Shown here in pieces: positions 24,024 through 34,434 of a stretch of DNA of 64,000 nt. Positions within the stretch are counted from its first letter, which is position 1. Every line of letters begins with the position of its first letter. Position numbers and translations under genes: made by a program. The notes below the pieces were generated by a model. It was given only the letters and a program-made list of their open reading frames with translations, was not told the origin of the DNA and did not search any database. The stretch comes from Cyanophora paradoxa (lineage: Eukaryota; Glaucocystophyceae; Cyanophorales; Cyanophoraceae), in contig QPMI01000439.1 of assembly GCA_004431415.1 (NCBI GenBank), positions 124,001-188,000 on the forward strand, written 5' to 3'.

Positions 24024-24556
24024 CCGCGCCGGCCTCTGGCTGGATCGGATAGGCTTCCTTTCCGGCCGTCGCTTCCGCCCCCGCGGGCCCGGCGCATGTA
24101 CATGTACATTTGATTCGGATTGAGCGCCCCGTGGCGGTTTAGTCCGGGTAAGGCCGGGGGGGAGGGGAGGGAGAGGGGGGGGGGGGGGGTATCCGGAAGA
24201 CGGGGTCGCCGCCGCCTCAAGGCGTCTCCTCCTCTGTATAGCTAGCTCTCTCGCAAGCTCCACGAATTCGTAGCGCCTTCGAATTCGTATTCGGCATGGC
24301 CGCTAGCTATAGCCCGGCGGATTCGCCTACGCCTTCGTTTGGGGCGCCGGCTACTCCGGGAGGTCGTACTCGAGGTACCCGGTTCCGTAGTACAAAATCA
24401 ATTAAGAGGCTCTGCGTATACTATAGCTAGGCAAGGCTCCCTCATCCCCAGCGCCGAGCGTGTACATGTGGCGCTTTCGAACTACTATTCGGCATGGCGC
24501 CGGCCGGCGCCGGCGCCGCTCGGCGGCTTCGCCTGCGTTCATGGATTCGCCTCGGG
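24024..24556. other. Convergent intergenic region with a copy of the M1 gene's 3' end
   Basis: This lies between the stops of Mpv17 and the M1 peptidase. 24268-24380 is a diverged duplicate of 24468-24590, the last exon of the M1 gene. A 26-nt block is identical (24351-24376 and 24557-24582). No other gene is visible. Confidence 0.6.
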
Positions 24557-27500
24557 CTACTCCGGGAGGTCGTACTCGAGGTGGGGGTCGTGCAGCGTTT
24601 TGTCCTGGATGGAGTGGATGTACGAGTGGTAGAAAGAGCGGTTCCGGTTGTAGATCCGCTTCGCCGCCTTGAGGTCCAGCTGCGGGGCCCGAGGGCGTCA
24701 TCAGGCTTCTGGCTATAGCTATATAGATTCCGGATCCGGGCTATAAATTCCGATCGCGAGCTGCATCGGAGGACGCTAATCGTTTTTTAGTTAACTTAAT
24801 CTTAGGTTAGCATTCTGGCTTCTAACTTTAGACTCAGAACATGAGCTTTCTGGTGGGCCCCGGGGGCGGGCGCGCACGTGGGAGAGGATGTTGAAGAGCT
24901 TGTTGACGTAGAGGCCCCGCCCGTGCCGCGCCAGGAACGCCTCCACCTGCGGGACGAAGCGCTCGATCATGAATGTAGTTAGAAGGAGGGGCGGGGCGGG
25001 GGGGCGGGCCTGGGGCATGACGGCGAGGTGGTGGGAGCGGAGGCAGAGCTCCAGCCACCGGACCGAGATCTGCGCGCGCGGGTCGGCAAGGCTTGTTGAG
25101 GGGAAGAGGCCCGGGGCCAAGGAAAAGAGGGGGCGGGGCGGGGCGTTCTTTAGAGGAGAGGAGGTATAGAGTTCGTAGAGCCAGCTATGGGCTAAAAGCC
25201 TTGAAGACGAAGCTAAGCATGGGAATTCGAAGGAGGGTGCGGGGCGGGCCTGGGGAAGCTAAGCATGGGAATTCGAAGGAGGGTGCGGTGCCCGGGGCCT
25301 AAGCTCAGGGCCGGGAAAGAGGGCGGGGCGGGGCGGGCCTCGGCGTTCTTTAGAGGAGGAGAGGTGGTATAGGCCCGGTCGGGGACGGGGGAGAGGGTGC
25401 GGGGCGGCGCCTTGTTTAGGTTAAGAAGAAGGGCCTAAGCTCAGGGCGGGGGAAAGCAAAAGCGGGGCGGGGCGGGCCTCGACGTTCTTGGAGGAGGAGA
25501 GGTGGTAGAGGGCGTCCATGCGGTCCAGCGCCGACGCCGGCAGCGGCGCCCCCTCCGTCATCAGCTCCTGTGCGGGGGGGGGGGGGGGTCGAGTCAAGAA
25601 GACTCATGATCAGATCTAGCGATCTGAGCTGCGATCTAAGCCGCCGTGCGAAGTCGAGGGGGTCGGGCGCATGAGCGAATAGCTTGAGCTTCATAGCTTA
25701 GCTTCATCGGTTTAAGCTCTAGCTTTGTCCGACGGCCTTCAGCATACAGATGCTGCGTGGGAGGGCGGGGACCGCGGCGCGCACGTCGAGGAAGAACATG
25801 GTCTATAACCTCTAGATCTAGGCTGTTGCTCAAGCAATCAGCTATCTTTATATATAATGATAAGGCCTTTAAGCCATCAGCCATCAGCTATCTTTCTGAA
25901 GCTGAATATTGGGCCGCACGTCGAGGAAGAACATGGTCTGGCCGGCCATGTACTTCGAGATGTCGTGCGGCGTGCACGCCTCCCCGTCCTGCCCGGGGGC
26001 CCTCAGGGGGAGAGGGGGGAGGGGGGGAGAGGGGAGGGGGAGCGGGGGGGGTGGCGAGGTCGCACCCCGTCCTTCCACTTGGCCGCCAGCTTGCGGCAGT
26101 CCTGCGCGCCGCCCGGCCCCGATCAGGCTAGAAGCTTGTCTTCGAAGTTAGGAGCCAGAAGCCTCATGATCATGATCATATGCATGATCAGCCCGGCGTG
26201 CCTCGATGAGGCTGGTGTCGAAGTCGCGGTAGGGGTCGATGAGCTTCTTGTCCGGCAGGCCGGCCCCGTACAGCCACGCGTCCCAGTCGATCCTGCCGGC
26301 CGGCCGGGCGGGAGCCGGGGCGGCGGTCTGTCAGAAGCTCGGGCGCAGCAGCCTCTAGAAAGCTAGGGAGGCTTTTATTAAGCAGGCTTTGGGAAGGTTC
26401 GTAAACAGCTCTAAGCGGCCCAGACGCCGCGGCTGCTGCTGGGAGGGGGAGGGGGTACGGCGCACTCGGCGACGGCGGGGGCGGGTACGGTGTCGCGGAA
26501 GTGGGCGAGGAAGTGCTGCTTCATCTGCTCGACCGTGATCGTCTGCCGCGCGAAGTCCTGCGGAAGTAGGCAGCGCTCAGCTGGGGCAAGCAGGGCAAAG
26601 CTGGGCGGGCGGACGGTGAAGTAGGTCTAAGTAGGTCTAGTAGGTCCCTATATTTAGGGCCTTAGGCGGGCCTTAGGCGGGCGTGCGTGCGGGAGGGGCG
26701 GGCGGGCGGACGGTGAAGTAGGTCTTGAGCCAGGCGCACATCGGCGCGGGGCCGCCGGCCTTCATTTCCAGGTACCGCTAGAGCAGCTGGGGTAGGCAGG
26801 GATAGGGCAGGTAGTCATAGGCTGGGCGGGCGGGCGGGCGGGCGGGCGGTGAAGGAGATCCTGAGCCAGGCGCACGCTACGTAAGGCTAGAGCAGCTGGG
26901 GTGGGCAGACAAGGGTAGGCTAGGGGCGGGCGGGCAAGGCAAGGCTAGAGGCGGGCGTGCGGGCGGGCGGGGGGAGCGGACGGTGAAGTAGGCCTTGAGC
27001 CAGGCGCACATCGGCCCCGGGCCGCCGGCCTTCATTTCCAGGTACCGCACGAACAGGCTGAGCATTGCCCGCCCCGCCCCGCCATCGTCAGCGTCAGCGA
27101 CGGCTTCAGCGAGCGAGCGAGCGAGCGAGCGGGGCCGTCGAGCCTTAATCCCTTCTAGCTCGCTGAGCCGGGCCGGGCGGCCGGCGCACGGCCTAATCCC
27201 TTCTAGCTCGCTCTTCTAGAAGGGCCCGGGCCGGGCCCCGGTGCCGGGAAGGGGCCGGGGGCCGGGGGGCGGACCAGCCCTTCTCGTAGGGGACCTTGGA
27301 GAAGGCGTCGTCCGGGTCCACGTCCTGTACCCCGAAGCCCCGTCACGAGAGGGGCCCGGGCCCCCCCGCCCCGCCCTGGGCCCTCCGGGCGCTAGTCTAC
27401 GGTCCATATCTTATATATCTTATGTTAACCGCTACAGCGCTGCCCCCGGCGGACCTATTAGTAGTGCATACTAGCGCCCGGGGGGGCGGAGACTAAGGCT

Positions 27501-30500
27501 CAAAGCGCAGCCAAGTTTATGAGCGCTCTCGGGGTACGCGGCGCCCCTCCCCCCGCCCCCGCCCCGGGCGGACCTCGAGGTCTGGCATGAGGGCAGCTGG
27601 CGCTACGTATACATAGCTAGCCTTAGTAGTGTTCGATTTGCATCTAGATCTTCTGTTATGTTATGTTGATGTACGGTGTGTGCGTTATGAACATCGATAT
27701 CCTCCTCGAGGCGGATCCTTTTACGGCCCCCCCCCCCCCCCCCTCGCCCCGGGCAGACCTCGAGGTCGGGCATGAGCTTCGTGTACTCCATGTTCCCCTC
27801 CTCCTCGAAGTCCTTCACCGTCTGAGAAGGGGGGTTCAGAGGGAGGGGGGAGAGGCTTGAGGATCGGAGGCGGCGGAGGGGAGGGAACGGGGAGGCGGAG
27901 GGGCTCCCGCCCGCTTGCAGGACTAGCAGGGTCTGTGCTAGCGCTAGGGCCCGCGCGCGGCCGCCCTGGGCGCGCCTTGACGAGGTCCAGGTAGCCGCTG
28001 ATCATCTCGAAGTCGCTGGCGGGCGGGGTACGAGGTCAGGGGGCGGGGGGAGGAGGGGGGGAGAGGGGGGGGCACCGGAGGGCGGGGGAGTTGTGGACGG
28101 TGCTCAGGATGAGCCGCTCGATGTAGTCCCTGCGCGTGGGGGCGGAGGTGAGGGCGAGGGTGAGGGGGGCGGGCTCAGGGAGGGGGGCGGGGGTCGGGGC
28201 CCACGTGAATCCCTCGTTGAGCCAGAAGCTCGACTGTGACGAGGGCGGCAATGAGGGCGAAGAGGGGGTCGGGGTGAGGGGGGGGGGGGGGGGGGGGGGG
28301 AGAAGGCGAGACGGTGGAGACGTACCCAGTTCTCGTTCGTGACCAGGTTCCCGGACCAGGAGTGGGCGATCTGCGGGGGTACAGCGATTCAGAAGATAGT
28401 AGGGGTGGGGGTACGAGGGTAGGGGACGGAGCGGCCCTCCGAGCGGGGCGGGGGGGTACGGGGTCGCGCCTCATGGGCGAGGACGTTCGTGAGGGAACGG
28501 TCGCCCGCCAGCAGCGACGCCGAGAGGAAGTTCAGGTTCGGATTCTGGGGGGTAAGGGGGAGAAACGCGGGGGAGGACTCAGATAGGGGTACAGAACCGG
28601 AACGTCACGGCGTCTACCGCACCTCCATGCCGCCGTACTGGTTTGGGGAGGGTGGGGGGAAAGGGGGAGGATTAAGACTTCAGTGGGAGGAGGGGGGGGG
28701 GGGGGGGGGGCGGTGAAAGGAGGGGTACAGGGCGGGCGGCCGCACGGGGAAGGAGCTGGGGAGGACCACGATGTCGTAGCGGCCCCAGTTGTAGGGTACC
28801 CCCGTAACCTTCTCCGCCGCTGCGGGGCGAGAAAGAGCCTGAGGGGGAGGGGGGGAGGAGGGGGAAGGGGGTACACACCCTTGATGAATGCCTCTGTCTC
28901 CGCGCGGAACTCGTGCACCGACGCGTCCAGCATGCACTGCGGGGGGGTACGCGGACTTTAGAAGGAGGCGGGAGGCGAGTAGGGCGAGAAGGGGACCTGC
29001 TCGGCGTAGATGCGGGAGCGGGGCCCGATGGGCGCGTTCGCGAGGGCGCCGCAGGCAAGGGCGATGAGGTAGGACGGGATCGGGTTCCGCTGGGGCCCTT
29101 TTCGTGAGCGCCGAGGGGGTACAGGGCGGGCGAGGGGGTACAGGGGCACCTGGCGGTACGAGTAGGATATGGTGTTGTCCTGGGGGTGGAAGACCGGCGC
29201 TGCGGGGAGGGGGTACGAGATTCATTGGGATCACGGGGGTACAGTATTCACGGGTCGCACCGCACTCGTTCTCGCCGGAGCAGACGGCGACGAGGGGGGT
29301 AGGGCACCGTACCTCGATCGAGTACGTCGCCTTCACAGACTGCCGTACCCCCCACGTCGGCGGATCGAACCCGGAATTCCCGTACCCCCCCCCGCCCCCA
29401 GGCGCACGGGCGTGTCTTGGCAGGGTACGACGGTTCGCGCGAGGATGCACTCGAACTGAGTGAACGCGAACTGCGACACGGTACCCCTCGGTCCCCGGCC
29501 CCGTTCCCATCGGCGCTGGGGCGCGCGCACCGGGTGTTTCTTGCCGGCCGTCTGCTTTGCATCCAGCCACCTGAGCCGCACGCGCGGCGTCAGGCATGCC
29601 GCGGCGAAGCACTGAATGCTAGCGCTGGGTCCGGGCCGGGGCGCACTGGATGCCGCCCGAGTACTCCGTGGTTCGGTAGTGGACGCGGAAGACCGGCTGG
29701 GACCCAGCCTTCTGCCTGCGAGAGATGGGCGGGTCAGAACGAACGCGCGCGGTCGCCCGGCGGTCTGTGCGTTTGGTTCGGTCTCACATCGATTCTGGGA
29801 TGGGGATGTGCAGGGCAAAGCCGACGGGGTGGTGCCGCGGGATCGTCCTGCGCAAGGCGAACGAATTCGAATTCGAAGCTCGCCGAATCGCGGCCTCGGG
29901 GCTCGAGCGGGCGGGCGGGCGGGGCGCAGCTCAAGCGCGCACCAGAGGACCTGCTCCTTGTGCGTGACGGCGTGGTTTTCTGGCTCCAGGGTAAGAACCT
30001 GGCGCCAGAAGAAGAAGGGAGCCGGCCATCGTGACGATCAAATTCGAGCCAGGAGCGGAGCGCGGGCGCCCAGCTGCAGCCGAAGAGGGATGGCACCTCC
30101 ACGTATTCGATGGCGACGGCCTTTCCGTCGAGAACCATCTCCTGCGCCGGAAGCCCAGTCGGATTCGAAACATTTGATCCGGGCGAGAGACTGCGGCGGG
30201 CGCGAGAGCCGGAGACCTTCACGCCGTCGCGCAGAACGGTGGCGTGGACATCGACGTGACCGCGCGCGACCTTCTCGTGGAACAGTAGCGCGAGGTTGAT
30301 GTGGAGGTGCCGCGTCCGCACCTGCACAAGTACAAGCGAGCGAGCGGCCGCGTTAGCGCGGGGCGTACGGGCACCTTTCAGGGCATGCGTTAACGTAAAC
30401 GCTCGCTCAAAAAGGAGCCCCGAACGACCGAGGCCGCTCGACGTATGCTGGGCCGGCGCCGGGCGCTCGAGCCGCGCCCTTTCACGCCGCGGCCGCTCGG

Positions 30501-30674
30501 CCGGCCGGGCGGCGCCCGATACGTCAAAAACGCGGCAGGTCGCCTGCTAGGCCGGCAGGAGAGCGACGCGTCCGTGACGCCGCGGCTAAGATGCGCGGAG
30601 CGGACATTGAAGCCGCCGGGGCGCACCTCCTCGAAGTTCGCCCAGCTGTGTGGGTCCCGTCCTAGCTTCACCAT
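24557..30674 (-). CDS. M1-family zinc aminopeptidase, leukotriene A4 hydrolase type
   Basis: This gene has about 25 exons. The ATG at 30674 opens with [16 protein letters not shown], which joins to [13 protein letters not shown], the standard N-terminus. Landmarks follow in family order: [45 protein letters not shown]; a 15-nt micro-exon YGGME (28623-28637) forming GGMEN with the next exon; HEIAHSW, split by a GC-AG intron; then NEG in [14 protein letters not shown]. The spacing HExxH-x18-E is exact. [14 protein letters not shown] supplies the catalytic Tyr and the Asp used by LTA4H for epoxide opening. The C-terminal helical domain ends [11 protein letters not shown] at 24557. Expected activity is cytosolic aminopeptidase; hydrolase activity on an epoxide is only a possibility. 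Introns at 25.1-27.6 kb carry copies of exon ends. Confidence 0.92.
25120..25375 (-). repeat. Two intronic echoes of the 25.48-kb exon, plus a 45-bp tandem repeat
   Basis: The exon boundary at about 25,480-25,515 (GTTCTT-GGAGGAGGAGAGGTGGTAGA on the plus strand) recurs at 25,143-25,168 and 25,344-25,371, each with the same flanking GGGGCGGGGC run. Between them, the phrase AAGCTAAGCATGGGAATTCG with its following bases occurs twice in tandem (25,211 and 25,256). Confidence 0.6.
26707..26778 (-). repeat. Intronic copy of an M1 peptidase exon end
   Basis: This segment is nearly identical to 26977-27048, the exon end encoding [20 protein letters not shown], with only a few mismatches over 70 nt. 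The copy lacks the upstream part of the exon. A third, poorer copy lies at about 26,850-26,876. All copies are downstream of the source exon in the direction of transcription. Confidence 0.7.
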
Positions 30675-30986
30675 CTTGGCGCGAGTGCTCGCTGGACAGC
30701 GGCTGACCCGCTCTGAGGGGTACGCAAAGCTGGGCAACTTGGAGCGGGCAGCCGAGCTCACAGCGCTCCATGCATCTGGCACCATGCGCTGGATCACCAG
30801 AGCTTAAAAGCATAGCGACAGCTATCCCGGCGCCCTTGCTAGGGAGCTGCGCGAGGAGCCGGTGGGCTCGCTTCGCCAAGACGTCCCAAGCGCACATCTA
30901 GCAGCTCTTACGCTCTGTGATCGCTTTCGGGAGCTCTGCTGAGCGACCGCTTGGCCGGAGCGCGGGCGGTCAGCTGGCCCGAGGAG
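30675..30986. promoter_or_regulatory. Divergent promoter gap, M1 peptidase / proline-rich gene
   Basis: This is a gap of 312 bp between two ATGs on opposite strands. I see no TATA box or known element. Confidence 0.35.
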
Positions 30987-32130
30987 ATGGCGTCCGCGCC
31001 CGAGGTTCCCGCCCTGGCGAGCTTCGTGCAGCTCTCATCGGCGCCGTCTTCGGCGCCGACTTCCCCCCGCGCGTCCCCGCCGCCGGCCGCAGCTGCAGCG
31101 CCGCCTTCGGAGCACATCGAATCCTTCCGCATCGAATCGTTTCGGGGCTGGGACGACCTCGTGCAGGACGAGCCGCCGCCCTCGCCCACGCGCCGCAAGG
31201 GTTCGGCATCATCCTCGGGGCGGCCCCAGTCCGCCCGGGACGGGCGCGCGTCCCACACGCCGCCCTCTCCGGAGCGCCGCCCGCTCTCCGCCGCCTCGCG
31301 CGGCTCCGCGCGGCAGCCGGCGCCCGTCTCCCTTGTCCGCGTCCAGACGCCCGTGAACGTCGAGCCCGGCCCGAGCCGCTCTCGGCCGGCGAGCGCGGGG
31401 CCCGTTGGGGCTCGCGCCCCCTCCGCCGCCTCCTCTGCCGCCTCCCATCGCCCAGGCCTGTACAGCGTCCTCACCGAACTCACTGTACCCCACCTCCCCG
31501 CCGAGCCCCGGTCCCGCTCCACATCCCCCGGCCCCCCGAATCGGTCCCCCTCCCTCCCCGGCCAGCGTATCCCCCCTCCCCCGATGAACACGCCGCCCCC
31601 GAGTCTGGCGGAACCCGCTCAGCCCCCGCCTGCGCCTGCGCCAGCGGCGCCCGAGCCTACCCCCCCGCCTCCGCCCCCGCCCCAGCCTGCGCCGCCCCAA
31701 CCGCCCCCCTCGAGCCCGCCCCAGCCTCCTCCTCCCCATCCGCCCCAGCCGCCCTCAGCGCGTTCGCACGACTCGCCGCCCCGGCAGCAGCCGTCTACGT
31801 CTCCGCCCCGTTCTCTCGAAGGTTCGGGTACCCCCCGCCGACCCGGGCCCCGCTTTGCCCCCCTGACCCGCCCGGCCGCCAGCCCCTCCGCCCGAAGCAG
31901 CGGAGGACCAAGGCCTGCTGAGCGTGCGGGCGCGGGGCCTTGCCTCGGCATCCTCGGCCGGGGGCGCGGGGCGGCCGGCGGGGCCGGGGCCGGGGCTTGG
32001 ACCCGGGCCCGGGCCCCGGCGGCGGGGCAGGCGGACCGTGAAGCCGGCGCGCACGAAAGACGTGTGGGGCGCCAACGCTGATATGCGGTACCTGCGGCTG
32101 GGTCCCACCGGCCGTGCGCCACGCCCCCTA

Positions 32131-32161
<31 letters not shown>

Positions 32162-33019
32162 TCTTAGCCGAACGCAGCCCCTGGGGATCCACCGCCGAAC
32201 GTGCTGCGGCCGTTCCCGCCCAGCGAGGGACGGCCTCCCGCAGCCGACCTGCGGAGGATCGTCATCGCCTGCAACCTGACGCCGGCGCCGCCGCACGGGC
32301 CGCACGGCCTCCTCCCGGCCCCGGGCCCCGACCGCGGGGCCTGGGCCCGAGCTGCGCCCTTCACGCCGACCTGGGAGTGGGGACCCCAGGCCCCCCAGCC
32401 CGAGCGCCGCTGGAAGGGGGCATCGCCCCGGCCCCCCGCCTCCTCCCCCCGCCCGGGGCTCCTCCCCTCCCAGCGTACCCCCTCCACTCCTTTCGCCGCA
32501 CTCGTCGCCGCCAGCCGCGCGCGCTCCCCGCGGAGCCCCCCGTCCTCCGACCCGCTTTCGCCGCAGCCGTTCCTGCCCGAGCCCGACCGTACCCCCACGC
32601 CCACCGTCCGGGGCCTCTTCCCCTCCTCGTCCTCCGGGGGCGCCCGTACCCCCTCGGGCTCGCGCCCCGCCTCGGCGACGGCGGCGCTGCTGGCGGACGT
32701 ACCCCGGTCCCGCCCCGGCTCGGCCAGCGTGCACGAGGTCGCGGCGGCCGCCGCCGAGCGCGCGTACAGCGCGGCGGCGGCGGAGGAGGCGGCGGCGCGG
32801 GACGCGGCGGCGCTGGCGGCGTCGCGGGCGGCCGGCCTGCAGATGGCGCTGAGCCAGGAGCTCTCGGGGCGGCCCCGAATGAGCCAGAGCTCGCTGCAGG
32901 CGCAGCTGATGACGGGGCGGGCCCGGGGGGCGCGGCCGGCGCCCTCGACCTCGAGCTCCCGCCGCCGCATGGAGGGCTCGTTTGTGGCCCCGTGGGCGCA
33001 CGACACGCCCCCGCCCTAG
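30987..33019 (+). CDS. Proline-rich, mostly disordered protein
   Basis: The ATG at 30987 opens MASAPEVPALASFVQLSS. A long Ser/Pro/Arg-rich exon with polyproline blocks (about 31,620-31,770) follows. An intron near 31,823 (GTTCGG to GCCAG) joins in phase 1 to PPPEAAEDQGLL and then RTVKPARTKDVWGANADMRYL. The last exon (frame of 32,201-33,019) ends with an Ala-rich helix, then LQMALSQELSGRPRMSQSS and a stop at 33019. The intron near 32,100-32,168 carries about 32 consecutive C residues; its exact joins are unresolved because the obvious donors do not give matching phase. I recognise no family. Low complexity makes the wrong frames long on both strands. Confidence 0.5.
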
Positions 33020-33089
33020 CAGCTTCAGATCTAGAGCCTTCGCCTCATCTTCTCCTATTTCTACTTCGAATGGAATACATACATACAGG

Positions 33090-33830
33090 CTACTCGCGCT
33101 CGCTGTCGCGCGGCTCGTTGAAGCCGAATGGGTCGAAGGGGTCGGGAGAGGACGCGGCGGCTGTCGCCGGCGCGGGCGCCTCCGCCGCCTCCGCCGCCTG
33201 CGGGGCCGGCGCGGCCGCCGGCGGTGCCGCCGACCGCACGCGGGGTCTCCGCTCCTGCGGAGCGGACGGCCGATCAGAATTGCAATTGAAAGCACCAGGG
33301 AAAGCAGAGCGGATGATAAATTTAGAGCGGACCTGGGCGGCGGGCTCGTTGGCGACTGAGTTCATCCCGCGCACGGCCATCTCGAGCAGCCCAAAGGCGA
33401 TCGAGACGCGCGCGAACTGGCTCGCGGAAGCCCACGTTGCCGCGTTGATCTGCGCGAGCGGCGGCTTGAGGCGCGCCCCGGGGCGGCGCGGGCGGGTGAC
33501 GGATCGCGGGGCGCGCACGTGGGCGATCCTCGCCGGCGCGGGCATGTGCGTGATCGTCTTGTCGCTTGCGCCCTGCCGAGCGCGCGAGCGGGGCGCGCGT
33601 CAGCCGCATGGGCGGGGCAACCCCCTGGAGAAGGCACCTGGAAGAGACCCATCGCGGCGCCAAGCAAGTAGCCCGACCCCGTGCGAGAGACGAGCAGCTC
33701 CACGGGTCCCGTGTCCTTCCCCTCCCGCTTGCCGTCCTTGGACGCGCCGGCGTCGGCAGGCCTCCGCGCGGCCTCCTTCGCCGCTTCAAGCGCGCTGCGG
33801 CTCGGCGTCGACGGCTCTGAATAGACGGAA
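33090..33830 (-). CDS. Small membrane protein, possibly Tim17/Tim22/OEP16-like
   Basis: Four exons can be read, all phase 0 or matching: one ending GSGYLLGAAMGLFQ (about 33,641), one GASDKTITHMPAPARIAH, one ending FARVSIAFGLLEMAVRGMN (33,355-33,470), and a last Ala/Pro-rich exon ending DPFDPFGFNEPRDSERE and a stop at 33090. Two Gly/Ala-rich hydrophobic segments with G-x-x-x-G spacing resemble the Tim17/22/23 superfamily, but the resemblance is weak and no diagnostic residue settles it. The 5' exon and start codon are not found; an acceptor-like CAG precedes the first exon at about 33,820. The gene is convergent with the proline-rich gene (70 bp apart) and divergent from RIB43A. Confidence 0.45.
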
Positions 33831-34434
33831 CGCTCGTTCGCGGGCTCTGGATCTGGGCGGCCGGGTCAGCGCGGCAATGGTGCACGGCGCGGGAGCGGTT
33901 GCGGGTTCTCGGGGCGAGCGTCGTCTAGGCGCCGATCTTTGTTGCGCGCTATAGCAGCGCTCGGCGGCGCGGCGGCAGCGCAGACGTCAGGACGTGCGCT
34001 GCCGTTCCGGCGCGGGGACTGCGGCTCAACGGCACGCGCCGAGATAACGATTACAGGGCGCGTCTCGCGCTATTGGCGGCACGGACGGCGGCACTAGTGG
34101 CCGAGCAGGCTCGGCGCAGCGGGACGGGTGCGAAGCGCACCGTCAAACGGTGCTTCTCCGTACGGATCAACGAAGTCTGCTTCGCGTTGCGGCTCCTCGC
34201 GTTTAGATCCGCGCGCCATGTCGCTCTGTACCCTTTCACGTTTGTTTGTACCCATCCAAGCAAGTCCAAATTGGTCAAGACGAGAACACGGCTTCGGCGG
34301 TCTCGGAGTAAGCGCCTGTACGCTTGACAGCAGTTTCTGTGCATCCAGAAGCGAGTGTGAGGGCAGGAGCGGCCCGGCAGCAGAACAGGACTTGGCAGAC
34401 CCGCGGCTCCAGCTAGGGAGAGCAACCAGCAGAG

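Noticed and set aside
31619-33295. A 558-codon minus-strand frame opposite the proline-rich gene
   Set aside because: Low-complexity Gly/Arg translation opposite polyproline; the plus frame has a sensible start, helix and stop.
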